From Arthrobacter sp. M4 (lineage in GTDB: Bacteria > Actinomycetota > Actinomycetes > Actinomycetales > Micrococcaceae): a stretch of 64,000 nucleotides of DNA. Shown in pieces: positions 1 to 9,600 of the stretch (positions are counted from its first letter, which is position 1; the number at the start of each line of letters is the position of its first letter). The notes under the pieces are model-generated. The model saw only the letters and a program-made list of their open reading frames with translations. It was not told the origin of the DNA and made no database searches. The position numbers and the translations under genes were made by a program. Location of the stretch: contig NZ_JAIWYX010000015.1 in assembly GCF_020251205.1 (NCBI RefSeq), forward strand, positions 1-64,000, written 5' to 3'.

Positions 1-461
1 CTCACGCGCGTCCCTGATTGACTGTGTCAGCTGTTGCACCGCCAACCCGTGGCACGCAGCGGGCGATTACCCGCTTTGCCCGCTTTGCCCGCTTTGCCCG
101 CTTTGCCCGCACCTAGGCATCACCGGGCAGCAGTTCCTCACGCGCGTCCCTGATTGACTGTGTCAGCTGTTGCACCGCCAACCCGTGGCACGCAGCGGGC
201 GATTACCCGCTTTCCGCTTTCCGCTTTGCCGCTTTCCGCTTTTCCGCTTTTCCCGCACCCAGGACATCACCTAGGCAGTTCCTCACGCTCGTCCCTGATT
301 GCCTGTGTTAGCTGTTGCACCGCCAACCCGTGGCACGCAGCCGGCGATTACCCGCTTTGCCGCTTTCCGCTTTTCCGCTTTACGCTTTTTTCCCGCACCC
401 AGGACATCACCTAGGCAGTTCCTCCCGCGCGTCCGTGATCGCCTGAGTCAGCCGCTGCACC
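1..461. repeat. Degenerate tandem repeats derived from the marR gene 3' end
   Basis: About three and a third copies of a 136-145 bp unit. Recognisable copy heads (ctcacgc/ctcccgc) start at 1, 137, 282 and 422. The last head lies inside the 3' end of the MarR-type gene, whose final ~40 bp plus 3' flank appear to be the source. Each copy also holds a run of short cgctttgc/cgctttcc units (four 9-bp units in the first copy), so the array is nested. It runs off the left edge. Short reading frames across it are by-products of the repeats. Confidence 0.85.
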
Positions 462-1027
462 ATTTCAGCAAGCAGTTGCAACTGCTCCGGGCTGTAGTCG
501 GCCAGCACGGGTAACATGTGCCGCACCATCGGATCGAACATTTCCCGGCCCGTACTGACGGCATTCGGTGTGGCGGTGAGCAGCACTTGCCGCCGATCGG
601 AGGGACTGTGCTGTCGTTGCAGGTGACCGGTTGCCTCCAGCCGGTCAACCAACGCGGTGGTGGCTGCTGAACTCAGAACCAGCCGCTCGCGCAGGAGCCC
701 GGGAGTGGCTTCGGCATCCGTGCGTTCAGCTTCGATCACGACGTTGAGCGCGTGAACGTCATTGCGGGCCAAGCCGTGCAGCCGACGTGTAGTTTCCGCG
801 TACCTGTCAGCTTCCGTGGTGAAGCGCTGCAACAGGAAGAGAAGCTCGAAGCCCGGAGCGGCGCGCAGTTCGTCACGGTCGGCGCTGGAGTCTTCGCTGT
901 TGGAACGCCCTCCGCGGTTGGAACGCCCTCCGCGGTTGGAACGCCCTCCGCGGTTGGAACGCCCTCCGCGGTTGGAACGCCCTCCGCTGTTGGAACCGGG
1001 CTCGGGGGTCGTGGACATGAAGGTCAT
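407..1027 (-). CDS. MarR-family transcriptional regulator with a repeat-bearing N-terminus
   Basis: A 206-aa winged-helix regulator when started at ATG 1027; a second in-frame ATG at 1018 is equally possible and neither has a clear ribosome binding site. The C-terminal two thirds carry the MarR fold, including the SDRR wing before a beta strand and long dimerisation helices at the end. The first ~35 residues are non-MarR and consist of five GGRSNR-type hexapeptides. It lies 22 bp downstream of the photolyase gene on the same strand, so the two are probably co-transcribed. The idi gene lies divergently beyond the photolyase. MarR-type CrtR regulators control isoprenoid/carotenoid genes in Corynebacterium, which suggests (inference) that this protein regulates the photolyase/idi promoter region. 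Confidence 0.85.
   Translation of the reverse strand: MTFMSTTPEPGSNSGGRSNRGGRSNRGGRSNRGGRSNRGGRSNSEDSSADRDELRAAPGFELLFLLQRFTTEADRYAETTRRLHGLARNDVHALNVVIEAERTDAEATPGLLRERLVLSSAATTALVDRLEATGHLQRQHSPSDRRQVLLTATPNAVSTGREMFDPMVRHMLPVLADYSPEQLQLLAEMVQRLTQAITDAREELPR
899..988. repeat. 18-bp in-frame minisatellite, five tandem copies
   Basis: The unit gttggaacgccctccgcg repeats at 899, 917, 935, 953 and 971 with only the last base of the fifth copy changed. A partial unit follows. Read on the minus strand it encodes the hexapeptide GGRSNR. Because 18 is a multiple of three, gain or loss of units keeps the MarR frame. Confidence 0.97.
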
Positions 1028-1049
1028 TTTAGTGCGACGGCCGGCGGCC

Positions 1050-2429
1050 TCATTTGATCTCCCGATAAGCGTCCAGGGCCTCTTGCCTGCTGGCTTTGAG
1101 GTCAACCACGGGGTCGGGATAGTCCGGGGTGTCGAGTTCCGGGATCCATTGCCGGGCGTAGCGTCCGTGGGGATCGAACTTCCGGGATTGTGTTTGGGGA
1201 TTGAAAATGCGGAAGAACGGTGCCGCGTCTGCCCCGGAGCCTGCTACCCATTGCCAGTTTGCGGGGTTGGAGGCAGGATCCGCGTCCACCAGCGTGTCCC
1301 AGAACCACTGCTCACCGAGCCGCCAGTCGATGCCGAAGTTCTTGACCAATAGGCTTGCGGAAACCATACGAACCCGGTTGTGCATCCAGCCGGTCTGCCA
1401 GAGCTGTCGCTGGCCGGCGTCGACAATAGGCACGCCAGTCCGTCCGCGTTGCCAAGCCGTCAGCAGCCGCCCGGCGGGACTGTTTGATCCTTGGCGGGGC
1501 TGCTCCCACGGGAAGTGATTGAACTGTGGCCGCAGGTTGGTGGTGGCAAGGTCAGCGTGGTGGTAGTACTGGTGCCAGCAAAATTCACGCCATCCTAATT
1601 CCGAGGCAAAAGCGCGAGAGCCCTCCGGATGCTGCCGGCGGAGCGTGGACTGAGCGTGCCACACCTGGAACGGGCTCAGCTGTCCCCACCGCAGGAATGG
1701 TGAGAGCCGGCTACTCCCGGGAAGATCCGGGCGGTCCCGATCCTCCGCGTAGCGGCCGAGGTGATGATGGGTGAAGTCGTCCAGGAACTCCTGCGCCTGT
1801 TGCGTGGATGGCCGCCAGGTTTCCGCTAGTCCGGTTGACCAATCGGGGACAGAAGGGAGCAGCAGCCATTCCTCCAGCCGCTCCCCCTTCGGTAGGTTCC
1901 CCTCGAACCCAAGACCGGGTTCGGGCGGGTCCAACGGCCGCCTTATGTCCAGGGCGGAGACAGCTTTCCAGAACGGCGTGTATACCTTGTACTGCTCGGC
2001 TTGGCTGGTGCGGACTTTCCACGGTTCGTGCAGGAGGGAGGCCTGGAATGATTCTGCATGAAGCCCGAAGTCCGCGGCCCATGACTTCACCGCCGCATCG
2101 ATATTGCGTTCCGGCTGACCGTAGCGGCGATTCCAATAGACAGCGCCGGCGTCGAGGTCGCGGGCAACCTCCGGCACAACAGACATGGCCGCCCCGCGGC
2201 GCAATAAGAGAGGCACTCCAATGGCGTCGAGTTCTTCCCTCAAAGCCTCCAGCGAATGGTGCAGCCACCAGCGCGCAGCGCCGCCCAGCTGCCTAATGCC
2301 CGGCGTCTCCTCGTCCAGGACAAAGAGGGCCACCGCCGCACCGTCGGTCGTCGCTGCGCGGAGTGCGGGATTGTCACGTACGCGGAGATCATCGCGGAAC
2401 CAGGCGATGGAGGTCTTCGAAGTATGCAA
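1050..2429 (-). CDS. phr: Deoxyribodipyrimidine photolyase (class I)
   Basis: Light-driven repair of cyclobutane pyrimidine dimers using FAD plus an antenna cofactor. The protein (459 aa from TTG 2429) starts with a Rossmann-type antenna domain (IAWFRDDLRVRDN) and ends with the FAD-binding helical domain. That domain carries the family motifs WGQLSPFQVW, ELGWREFCW, GQRQLWQTGWMHNR and NPANWQWVAGSG. I chose TTG 2429 because a GGGA element lies 8 bases upstream and the family homology begins at the next residues. An in-frame ATG at 2516 sits inside the AT-rich palindromic promoter and would add 29 unlikely residues. The gene is followed by the MarR regulator and is divergent from idi. Confidence 0.95.
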   Translation of the reverse strand: MHTSKTSIAWFRDDLRVRDNPALRAATTDGAAVALFVLDEETPGIRQLGGAARWWLHHSLEALREELDAIGVPLLLRRGAAMSVVPEVARDLDAGAVYWNRRYGQPERNIDAAVKSWAADFGLHAESFQASLLHEPWKVRTSQAEQYKVYTPFWKAVSALDIRRPLDPPEPGLGFEGNLPKGERLEEWLLLPSVPDWSTGLAETWRPSTQQAQEFLDDFTHHHLGRYAEDRDRPDLPGSSRLSPFLRWGQLSPFQVWHAQSTLRRQHPEGSRAFASELGWREFCWHQYYHHADLATTNLRPQFNHFPWEQPRQGSNSPAGRLLTAWQRGRTGVPIVDAGQRQLWQTGWMHNRVRMVSASLLVKNFGIDWRLGEQWFWDTLVDADPASNPANWQWVAGSGADAAPFFRIFNPQTQSRKFDPHGRYARQWIPELDTPDYPDPVVDLKASRQEALDAYREIK

Positions 2430-2489
2430 GTGTGTCCCAATGTGGAGCCGACGGAGTGCGGAGCCGAGAGAGTGTGGAGCCGAGGGATA

Positions 2490-2526
2490 ATTATCTCGAT
2501 AATCTATAAATATCATGATCGAGATA
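2490..2526. promoter_or_regulatory. Palindromic operator between phr and idi
   Basis: An AT-rich island in GC-rich DNA holds a 14-bp palindrome, attatc-tc-gataat (2490-2503). It also holds a longer inverted repeat, tatctcgat at 2492-2500 and atcgagata at 2518-2526, separated by 17 bp. The size and symmetry fit a MarR-type operator. The adjacent MarR gene is the obvious candidate binder (inference). The site lies between divergent phr and idi and could control both. Confidence 0.6.
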
Positions 2527-2584
2527 CCTTGGGGATGTCCAGACCGTTGCTAACGGGAAGAACGAATGCGAGGAGGATAAAGCC

Positions 2585-3163
2585 ATGAGCACTGACGCTG
2601 CAGAGGAGGACGCTGTAGAGGAGCTGGTCCAGTTAGTGGACGACCATGGTCGTCTGCTGGGCAGCGCTCCGAAAGCCACCGTGCACGGCCCCAACACTCC
2701 CCTGCACCTGGCGTTCTCCTGCCACGTCGTGTCGCCGCAGGGCCTGGTTCTGGTAACCCGCCGCTCACTCGCCAAAAAGACCTGGCCTGGTGTGTGGACG
2801 AACGCGTTCTGCGGCCATCCGGCCCCGGGCGAACCCACAGAGGCGGCCGTCCGCCGTCGAGCAGTCCAGGAGTTGGGGCTGCAATTGGGTTCCAGTCCCG
2901 GAAAGCTCGACGCCGTTCTGCCGCACTTCCGGTACCGAGCCGTCGACGCATCGGGAACGGTGGAGAACGAGCTGTGCCCGGTCTTCCGGGCGGTAATCGA
3001 CGTCGACCCGTCGCCTGATCCGCAGGAAGTTGCGGAGTGGGTGTGGACAGAACCCGCCGAGCTGAGGCGGGCAGTGGCCGCCGCTCCATATGCCTTCAGT
3101 CCGTGGCTGGCTTTGCAGCTTCAGGAACTCGACGCCCCTGCTTTATCGCCGGGCGCTGGATAG
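2585..3163 (+). CDS. idi: Isopentenyl-diphosphate delta-isomerase, type I
   Basis: Interconverts isopentenyl and dimethylallyl diphosphate in isoprenoid, hence carotenoid and quinone, synthesis. The 192-aa protein has the Nudix-like fold and the signature TNAFCGHPAPGE with the catalytic cysteine. It also has the RRAVQELGL Nudix-type helix and a conserved VENELCPVF segment containing the second catalytic acid. ATG 2585 is preceded by a strong AGGAGG site. The gene is divergent from the photolyase across the palindrome at 2490-2526. Its stop codon abuts the stop of the convergent mnhG. Confidence 0.96.
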   Translation: MSTDAAEEDAVEELVQLVDDHGRLLGSAPKATVHGPNTPLHLAFSCHVVSPQGLVLVTRRSLAKKTWPGVWTNAFCGHPAPGEPTEAAVRRRAVQELGLQLGSSPGKLDAVLPHFRYRAVDASGTVENELCPVFRAVIDVDPSPDPQEVAEWVWTEPAELRRAVAAAPYAFSPWLALQLQELDAPALSPGAG

Positions 3164-3601
3164 CTACTTGTTGCCGGTTCCGCCAGTGTGCTTGGAACCC
3201 TCCCGCAGGGCTTCCGTGCCTTTGGCCTCCGCTGCCCGCTGCACCACTGCCTCGAGTTCATCCGCACTCAGTAGTTCCGGATGGAGGTGCTTGGTACGGT
3301 AGCCCGCGCGTCCCACCATGTGCGCCGCAACCGGGACCGTGAGGAGCTGGAAAATCCAGGCCACCAACAGTATCGGCCAGACCCACCACGTACGCATTTG
3401 CAGTCCGATAGCCGCCAGAACCAGGAACAGGCCGAGGACCTGCGGTTTGGTGGCAGCATGCATACGGCTCATCAGGTCCGGGAATCGGATCAAGCCGATG
3501 CCGGCGCCCAGCGACATCAACGCGCCAACGATCAGGAAGACGGCGGTCAATGAGTCGATCACCACGTCGAATCCCGAGTCAAAACCGGAGCTGTCAGTCA
3601 C
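3164..3601 (-). CDS. mnhG: Na+/H+ antiporter subunit G (Mrp/Mnh)
   Basis: Small membrane subunit of the multi-subunit Mrp cation/proton antiporter. Three hydrophobic segments contain the family pattern GLIRFPDLMSRMHAATKP, followed by a charged cytoplasmic tail. I chose GTG 3601 (145 aa): it overlaps the mnhF stop codon by a few bases like the other junctions in this operon and has AGGGA just upstream. An upstream ATG at 3637 would overlap mnhF by over 40 bp. It is the last gene of the operon. Confidence 0.92.
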   Translation of the reverse strand: MTDSSGFDSGFDVVIDSLTAVFLIVGALMSLGAGIGLIRFPDLMSRMHAATKPQVLGLFLVLAAIGLQMRTWWVWPILLVAWIFQLLTVPVAAHMVGRAGYRTKHLHPELLSADELEAVVQRAAEAKGTEALREGSKHTGGTGNK

Positions 3602-3869
3602 GTCCCTGCTCCCTTCGGTCGGAAACGAAGCGGGCAACCGTCACCGAACCAATGAACCCGATGAGCGAAAGCGCCACCAGAAGCATGAGGTTGTTGAGGT
3701 GCCTATTCACAGCCATGTCGATCGCCAGGGCGGCACCAAGTATCGCCAGGAGGACGTCCGAGGCCAGCACGCGGTCAAGAAGTGATGGGCCGACGGCAAT
3801 CCGGTAAATCGCGGCGGCAGCGGCAAGGCTGAGGATCACGGCGGTTACCACCAAAACAAGGTCTTTCAC
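3594..3869 (-). CDS. mnhF: Na+/H+ antiporter subunit F (Mrp/Mnh)
   Basis: A 91-aa protein with three transmembrane helices. It carries the family signature RIAVGPSLLDRVLASDV between helices 1 and 2, as in MrpF. Its start overlaps mnhE by 4 bp (ATGA), which implies translational coupling. It is required for assembly and function of the hetero-oligomeric antiporter in characterised Mrp systems. Confidence 0.95.
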   Translation of the reverse strand: MKDLVLVVTAVILSLAAAAAIYRIAVGPSLLDRVLASDVLLAILGAALAIDMAVNRHLNNLMLLVALSLIGFIGSVTVARFVSDRREQGRD

Positions 3870-4456
3870 CTTCCCCCCTTCCCCCGAGCATCATTTCTGA
3901 TCGCCTCGGTGGCAGTACCGGCTTCCGCGTCCAGTGCCCTGATCTCTTCGAAGCTGCCCATGATGCGGATGAGCCCTGCTTCGGTGTCCCGGACTTCGCG
4001 GCGGAGTTTGTCGGCGTCTGCTGTGCTCCGGATGTTGATTCCATGGATGTAGACGGCGGGCGTCGCCCGGTCCACCTCAACCACCAAGGAACCCGGGATG
4101 AGCGAAATGACGTGGCCTGTCGCCGTCACCATGAGGTCTGAGTGGCTGCGCAGCGGCACCTCGACTACAGCGTTAGTCACCTTGGGCCCGTGAAGGATAG
4201 CCAGGTACATAACTTGGAAGCTCGCAGCCACAACCTTGCCGATGAACACAATGGCAAAAGGGATGGCCCGGAGAACGTCGAAGCGGCCGCTGAGTTCCAC
4301 CGGGGGCAGATAGAAAAGTCGGGTGATGACAATGGCAATCACTGCACCGAACAACAGGTTGCCGGGGCTGAAGTCATTCCACAGGGCGCCCCACACGACG
4401 ACCAGCCAGATGAGCAGGGGCAGTTCGGTCTTGAGCGAGATCGGCTTGCGGCTCAC
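3866..4456 (-). CDS. mnhE: Na+/H+ antiporter subunit E (Mrp/Mnh)
   Basis: A 196-aa subunit. N-terminal transmembrane helices (LPLLIWLVVVWGALW and LLFGAVIAIVITRLF) are followed by the MrpE soluble portion with the typical ISLIPGSLVVEVD and HGIN segments. The C-terminal tail is charged and somewhat longer than usual. It overlaps mnhD and mnhF by 4 bp each. Confidence 0.95.
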   Translation of the reverse strand: MSRKPISLKTELPLLIWLVVVWGALWNDFSPGNLLFGAVIAIVITRLFYLPPVELSGRFDVLRAIPFAIVFIGKVVAASFQVMYLAILHGPKVTNAVVEVPLRSHSDLMVTATGHVISLIPGSLVVEVDRATPAVYIHGINIRSTADADKLRREVRDTEAGLIRIMGSFEEIRALDAEAGTATEAIRNDARGKGGR

Positions 4457-6072
4457 TTGGCCACCGCCTGGGCTGTGGTGTCCAGCTGTTCCGGCTCGCT
4501 CGGTAACGCCGACTCACGGTGGGCCGTTGTGCCAGGAACGGGGGCATTCTCACCGAGGACGGCCTGGATGTAGGAGGAGCGGCCCAGCATATCCGTGGCC
4601 GACTGGTCCGCGACGTGGAACAGCGGGCCGGCGAAGACCGTCAGTGCGACACCGAATGCCACGAGGCCTGCGGTGGGCCCCACCATAGTGGCCGGGAGCA
4701 CGCCCGTCTTCCCACCACTCTGCAGCACCGGGTCGGGATATTCCGCATCTTCGGGTTTCCGCCAAAAGGCCCTGTTCCAGACACGGGCAACTGCCAGCAG
4801 CGTCAGCAGGCTGGTCACCACGCCACCCACCACAAGGACGACGGCCAGCGGAGTACCCAGTTGCAGGCCCGCTTGCATCAGGCCGAGCTTGCCAAGGAAC
4901 CCGGAGAACGGCGGGATGCCGGCTAGGTTCATGGCAGGAACAAAGAACAGCAGCGCCAGCAGCGGGGACAGTCTCGCCAGGCCACCCAGCCTGTCGATCG
5001 AAGAACTTCCGCCCCTGCGCTCGATGAGACCGGTGACAAGGAATAGAGATGTCTGGATGGTGATGTGGTGGGCCACGTAGTAAACCGCGGCGCCGAGCCC
5101 TGCCACCGAGGACATTGCCAGTCCGAACACCATGTAGCCGATGTGGCTGACCAGGGTGAAGGACAGCAGACGCTTGATGTCGCTCTGGGCGATGGCACCG
5201 AGGATGCCAACCACCATCGTTAGGAGGGCAACCACCATCAATGGAGTGTTGAGCGAGTCGCCTGGGAACAGCAGCGTCTCAGTGCGTACCAGGGCGTAAA
5301 CGCCCACCTTGGTCAGCAAACCAGCAAACACGGCCGTGACCGGGGCCGGAGCCGTGGGGTAAGAGTCCGGGAGCCAGAAGGACAGCGGAAACACAGCGGC
5401 TTTGATGCCAAAGGCCACCAACAAGAGCACGTGCAGCAGGGCCTGGGTTCCGGGATCGAGCTCGGCAAGTTTGATGGCCAGGTCAGCCATGGTGATGGTA
5501 CCCGTTGAAGCGTAGATCATGGCGATGGCGATCAGGAACAGCACCGATGAGACCACAGACACCACCACGTAGGTGACACCGGCACGGATGCGCGGTCCGG
5601 TGCCGCCCAACGTCATCAAGACGTAGCTCGCAGTCAGCAGGATTTCGAAACCGACATACAGGTTGAACAGGTCACCCGTGAGGAAGGCATTGGACACACC
5701 CGCCACAAGGATGAGGTAAGTCGGGTGGAAGATCGAGACTGGGGCATCTTCGTCGCCGTCGGTCATGCCCTGGCCAGTTGCATAGATCAGGACCGCCAGG
5801 CTTACGGCAGAGGAAACCACAAGCATGAGCGAGGAGAATTGGTCAACAACCATCACGATGCCCCACGGCGGAAGCCAGCCACCGATGTTTACCGCGGCTG
5901 TCCCGCCCTCCCATACGGACGCCAAGAGCCAGCATTCCAGCAGCAGGGTCAGGGACAACAGGCCAACACTGACAGCGCGCTGCGTCCGTGAGTGTCGGAT
6001 CAGCAAGAAGGTCAGCGCGGATCCGAAGATGGGCAGGACGACGGCGAGCGGCGCCAAGCTGGCGATGTTCAC
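4453..6072 (-). CDS. mnhD: Na+/H+ antiporter subunit D (Mrp/Mnh)
   Basis: A 539-aa polytopic membrane protein homologous to the proton-pumping NuoM/NuoN subunits of complex I. Visible landmarks are FEILLTASYVLMTLGG, the conserved lysine segment AFGIKAAVFPLSFWLPDSYPTA and the histidine-rich VSHIGYMVFG and YYVAHH helices. The roughly 14 helices and the order relative to A and C fit MrpD. It overlaps mnhC and mnhE by 4 bp. The C-terminal ~50 residues are polar and poorly conserved. Confidence 0.96.
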   Translation of the reverse strand: MNIASLAPLAVVLPIFGSALTFLLIRHSRTQRAVSVGLLSLTLLLECWLLASVWEGGTAAVNIGGWLPPWGIVMVVDQFSSLMLVVSSAVSLAVLIYATGQGMTDGDEDAPVSIFHPTYLILVAGVSNAFLTGDLFNLYVGFEILLTASYVLMTLGGTGPRIRAGVTYVVVSVVSSVLFLIAIAMIYASTGTITMADLAIKLAELDPGTQALLHVLLLVAFGIKAAVFPLSFWLPDSYPTAPAPVTAVFAGLLTKVGVYALVRTETLLFPGDSLNTPLMVVALLTMVVGILGAIAQSDIKRLLSFTLVSHIGYMVFGLAMSSVAGLGAAVYYVAHHITIQTSLFLVTGLIERRGGSSSIDRLGGLARLSPLLALLFFVPAMNLAGIPPFSGFLGKLGLMQAGLQLGTPLAVVLVVGGVVTSLLTLLAVARVWNRAFWRKPEDAEYPDPVLQSGGKTGVLPATMVGPTAGLVAFGVALTVFAGPLFHVADQSATDMLGRSSYIQAVLGENAPVPGTTAHRESALPSEPEQLDTTAQAVAK

Positions 6073-6632
6073 TCTTCTCCTCCCGTAGGTCCGGCTGTAG
6101 TTCCAGGGGCTCTGCGCCCGGGCTTTTCTTCTGCAGCCGCGGCTGCGGCCGGCATATGCGTAGCTCCGGCGGGAACCGTTGCTCCCGTGTCGTCCGGCGC
6201 GGCAGGCTCGGCATGCGGGAGCGGGAATTCCGATGTCTCAACGGGAACGGCTGCGTCATCCTCTGCGTCGAAGCTCGGAGTCCGCGCCACCCGGCGGTCT
6301 TCAACGTCGTCCTGGATGTCATCCTGCCTAGCCAGCGACCACGTGCGGTAAATGATGCCCAGCATGAATGCGGTCACCGCGAAGGAGATCACGATCGACG
6401 TCAGAATGAGCGCTTGCGGCAGGGGGTCATTGTATTCATGCGAATCGGTGGCCTTGTTGAACAGCGGCGCCAAACCCGCGTAGCCGCCCGCAGCCAGGAT
6501 CAGGATGTTCGTGGCGTTGGCCAGCAGCATGAGGCCTAGGAGGACTCGGGTAAGGCTGCGTTCCAGGATGAGGTAGATCCCGCAGGCGTAGAGGACGCCC
6601 ATCACGATTAGCAGGGTCAGGTTGATGCTCAT
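6069..6632 (-). CDS. mnhC: Na+/H+ antiporter subunit C (Mrp/Mnh)
   Basis: NuoK-like subunit. The three N-terminal helices (about residues 5-110) include ILERSLTRVLLGLMLLANATNI and DPLPQALILTSIVISFAVTAF, characteristic of MrpC. The protein is 187 aa, longer than the usual ~115, because of an Ala/Pro/Glu-rich cytoplasmic extension. It overlaps mnhA and mnhD by 4 bp. Confidence 0.95.
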   Translation of the reverse strand: MSINLTLLIVMGVLYACGIYLILERSLTRVLLGLMLLANATNILILAAGGYAGLAPLFNKATDSHEYNDPLPQALILTSIVISFAVTAFMLGIIYRTWSLARQDDIQDDVEDRRVARTPSFDAEDDAAVPVETSEFPLPHAEPAAPDDTGATVPAGATHMPAAAAAAEEKPGRRAPGTTAGPTGGEE

Positions 6633-9600
6633 TCCTGCCCCCTCGCCGCCGCGCCTGCAACGGATTCCACCGGACCCACGTATGTCTCGGCGTGCCTTTC
6701 CGGCTCTGTCTTCGGCGCGCCCTCAAAGTGCTCGTCGATTTCGGCGCCGAGGCTGCGCAGGACGTCCAGCGCCAGCCCGACAACCACTATGTACACGCCG
6801 ATATCAAAGATCGTCGAGGTGACAAACTTGACGTCTCCGAAGACCGGAAGCCAGATCTGGACGATTGCGCTCTGGAAGACCTGGCCACCCAAGAGGAGTG
6901 GCACCAGTCCCGAAGCTGCGGCCGTGGCAAGTCCGGCGCCCAGCAGCGAACCTGGACTCACCGGCGCGGCCTCACTCAGCTCGAACCGTCCGCCTGCCAT
7001 GTAGCGCACGGTAAGGGCCAGACCGGCGGTCAGGCCCCCGGCGAAGCCGCCACCTGGCAGGTTGTGACCAGCTAGCAAAAGGTAGACCGAAAAGATGATG
7101 AGCGAGTGGAAAATCAGCCTGGTCACCACTTCGAAAATGATCGACCGGCGCTCCGGAGCGAGCGTCCGGCCAGCCACCAGCCAGGCATCGCGGGAAATGT
7201 CGGCAAAGCGGCGCACCATGGCAAGCGTTGCGCCGTCGCGGGAATTGCGTTCGACGCCGGTGCGGCGCCCCACGCTGCCCTCCGGAACCATTGCTGCGGC
7301 GCGCAGCCGCTCGCCTCGGCTCCGGACGAAAATGAGGCTGGCTACGCCTGTGGCGGCCACTGCAAGCACCGAAATTTCGCCGAAAGTATCCCAAGCGCGG
7401 ATATCCACCAGCGTGACATTTACAATGTTTAGCCCGCCCCCGCCTTCATACGCGAGCTTGGGGAACTCCAAGGAGATGGGAGGGGCCACCCGCGCGCCCA
7501 TCGCATAGATTGCAACGAAGATCATGGTGACCCCGAAGGCCGCACCGATAATGATGCGCACTACTCGGTACTTCCCACCGGTGCGGTCGCGCAGGCCAGC
7601 CGGAAGACTCCGCATTGCCAGGACGAAGGCCACCAATACGATCGTCTCCACCAGCATCTGGGTGAGCGCCAGGTCCGGGGCACCCTGTAGGGCGAACATC
7701 AGCGCTATCCCGTAGCCCGTCACAGATACCATCAGCACGGCCAGGAAGCGCTTGTTGGCGCGGACGGCAGCCAAGGCCCCAACAACAATGCCGACGGCCA
7801 CAACGAGTTGCAGCGGAGAGTTGGGATCGATGAGGTAGATGCCACCGGGAATGGGCTTGTTCGCGATGATGAGCGCTGCCAGCGGCACCGCGAACGCCAC
7901 AGTCAGAATGACCGCCAGATAAAAGTAGAGCGAACCCCGTTGAGTGCGGCCAGTTACCCACACGGCGGTGTCGTCAAGCGCTCCGATGGTGTGCTGGTAG
8001 GCACGGTCCCCGTCCACCCAGTCCGGCACACGGCTCTGCAAGCGTTCGACCACTTCGCGCCCATAGTGCATGCCCGCACCGGCTGCGATCGCCAACACGC
8101 TTAAGCCGAGTGCGGGCGTCAACCCATGCCATAGGGCCAAATGCCCCGGGCCGCTTCCTTCGCCTCCAGCTGCCGGTGCGAACAGGGCCGCGTATGGCTG
8201 GATCCAGGCATCCACCGGGCTTGGCCACAGGCCGTAGACGATGCTGAGGACGCTGAGAACGGCCGGAACGAACAGAAACGAGGGTCGGATCGCCTTGAAC
8301 GGCGTAGGCTCCACTCCTGGCTTGACGGCAAACGCACCCCACATGAACCTGGCGCTGTAGGCCACGGTAAGGGTTGAACCTAGGACAATCCCCAGCAGCA
8401 GAACCAGCCCCCAGGGCCCGGCTGCGGGGTCTTGGCTGTAGTGGAAAAAGGCCTCGAGGACGGACTCCTTGGCAACGAATCCCGCCAGCAGCGGCACGCC
8501 GGCCATGGAAGCCGCCGCTACCGCGGCCACCATCCCCAACGCCCTTGACGAGCGGTACACGCCGGAGAGCCTGCGGATATCACGCGTACCAGCCTGGTGG
8601 TCGATGATACCCACTACGAGGAACAGCGCTGCCTTGAACAAACCATGGGCCAGGAGGAGCGCCAGTCCGGCCAACGCGGCATCTGGCCGTCCGAGTCCCA
8701 CAACCATTGTGAGGAACCCAAGCTGGCTGACAGTGCCGTAGGCCAGTATGAGCTTGATATCCGTCTGCCGGAGGGCCCTGTAACCACCCACCAACATCGT
8801 GGCGAGACCGAGGCCCAACACTAGGGGAAGCCAGTACGGCGAATCGCTGAAGCCGGGTGCCAGGCGCGCCACGATATAGATGCCGGCCTTCACCATGGCA
8901 GCGGCATGCAGGTAAGCGCTCACTGGAGTCGGGGCCGCCATGGCGCCCGGGAGCCAAAAGTGGAAGGGAACAAGGGCGGACTTGGTCACCGCACCCGCGA
9001 TGATGAGCACGACGGCGACCGCAATGGTGCCTTGCGCAGGTCCGGCTCCCAGCTCGGCCGCCTTCTGCAAAACGGCGGAGATCCGGTACGTGCCGGCAGC
9101 ATTGCCCACGATGATCAGACCGACCAGCATGGCTAAGCCGCCCGCGGTGGTGACTATCAATGCCTGCAGTGCGGAACGTCGCGCGGAGAGTCGGGTGCGG
9201 GCATAGCCAATGAGCAGATAGGACAGGACGGTGGTGAGTTCCCAGAAGATGAACATGACCAACAGGTCGTCGGCAGTCACTAGTCCGAACATTGAGCCTG
9301 CGAAGGCCAGCAGCTGGGCGCCGAAGCCTCCCAGGTGATCGTCACTGTTTTTGAAATACCGCGCACAGTAAACCAGGACCAGGGACCCCACGCCCATGAT
9401 CAGCAATGACATCACCCAGGCCAGCGCATCCATCCGAAAGGCAAGCTCGAGCTTCAAGTCGGGAATCCACGGCAGTATTTCCTCAACAAAACCGGGAGAG
9501 CCGGGATAGACCGAACCGAACTGCAACGCCAGCCAAACGGTGGCCCCAGCCGGGATCGCGGCAAGTAGGTAAAACGAATTCCTCTGCATTCTCTGGAAGA

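Noticed and set aside
1..420. Possible CRISPR array or small proteins in the repeats at the left edge
   Set aside because: Units are ~140 bp, degenerate and contiguous with no unique spacers, and they align to the neighbouring gene's 3' end. The open frames are repeat translations without ribosome sites.
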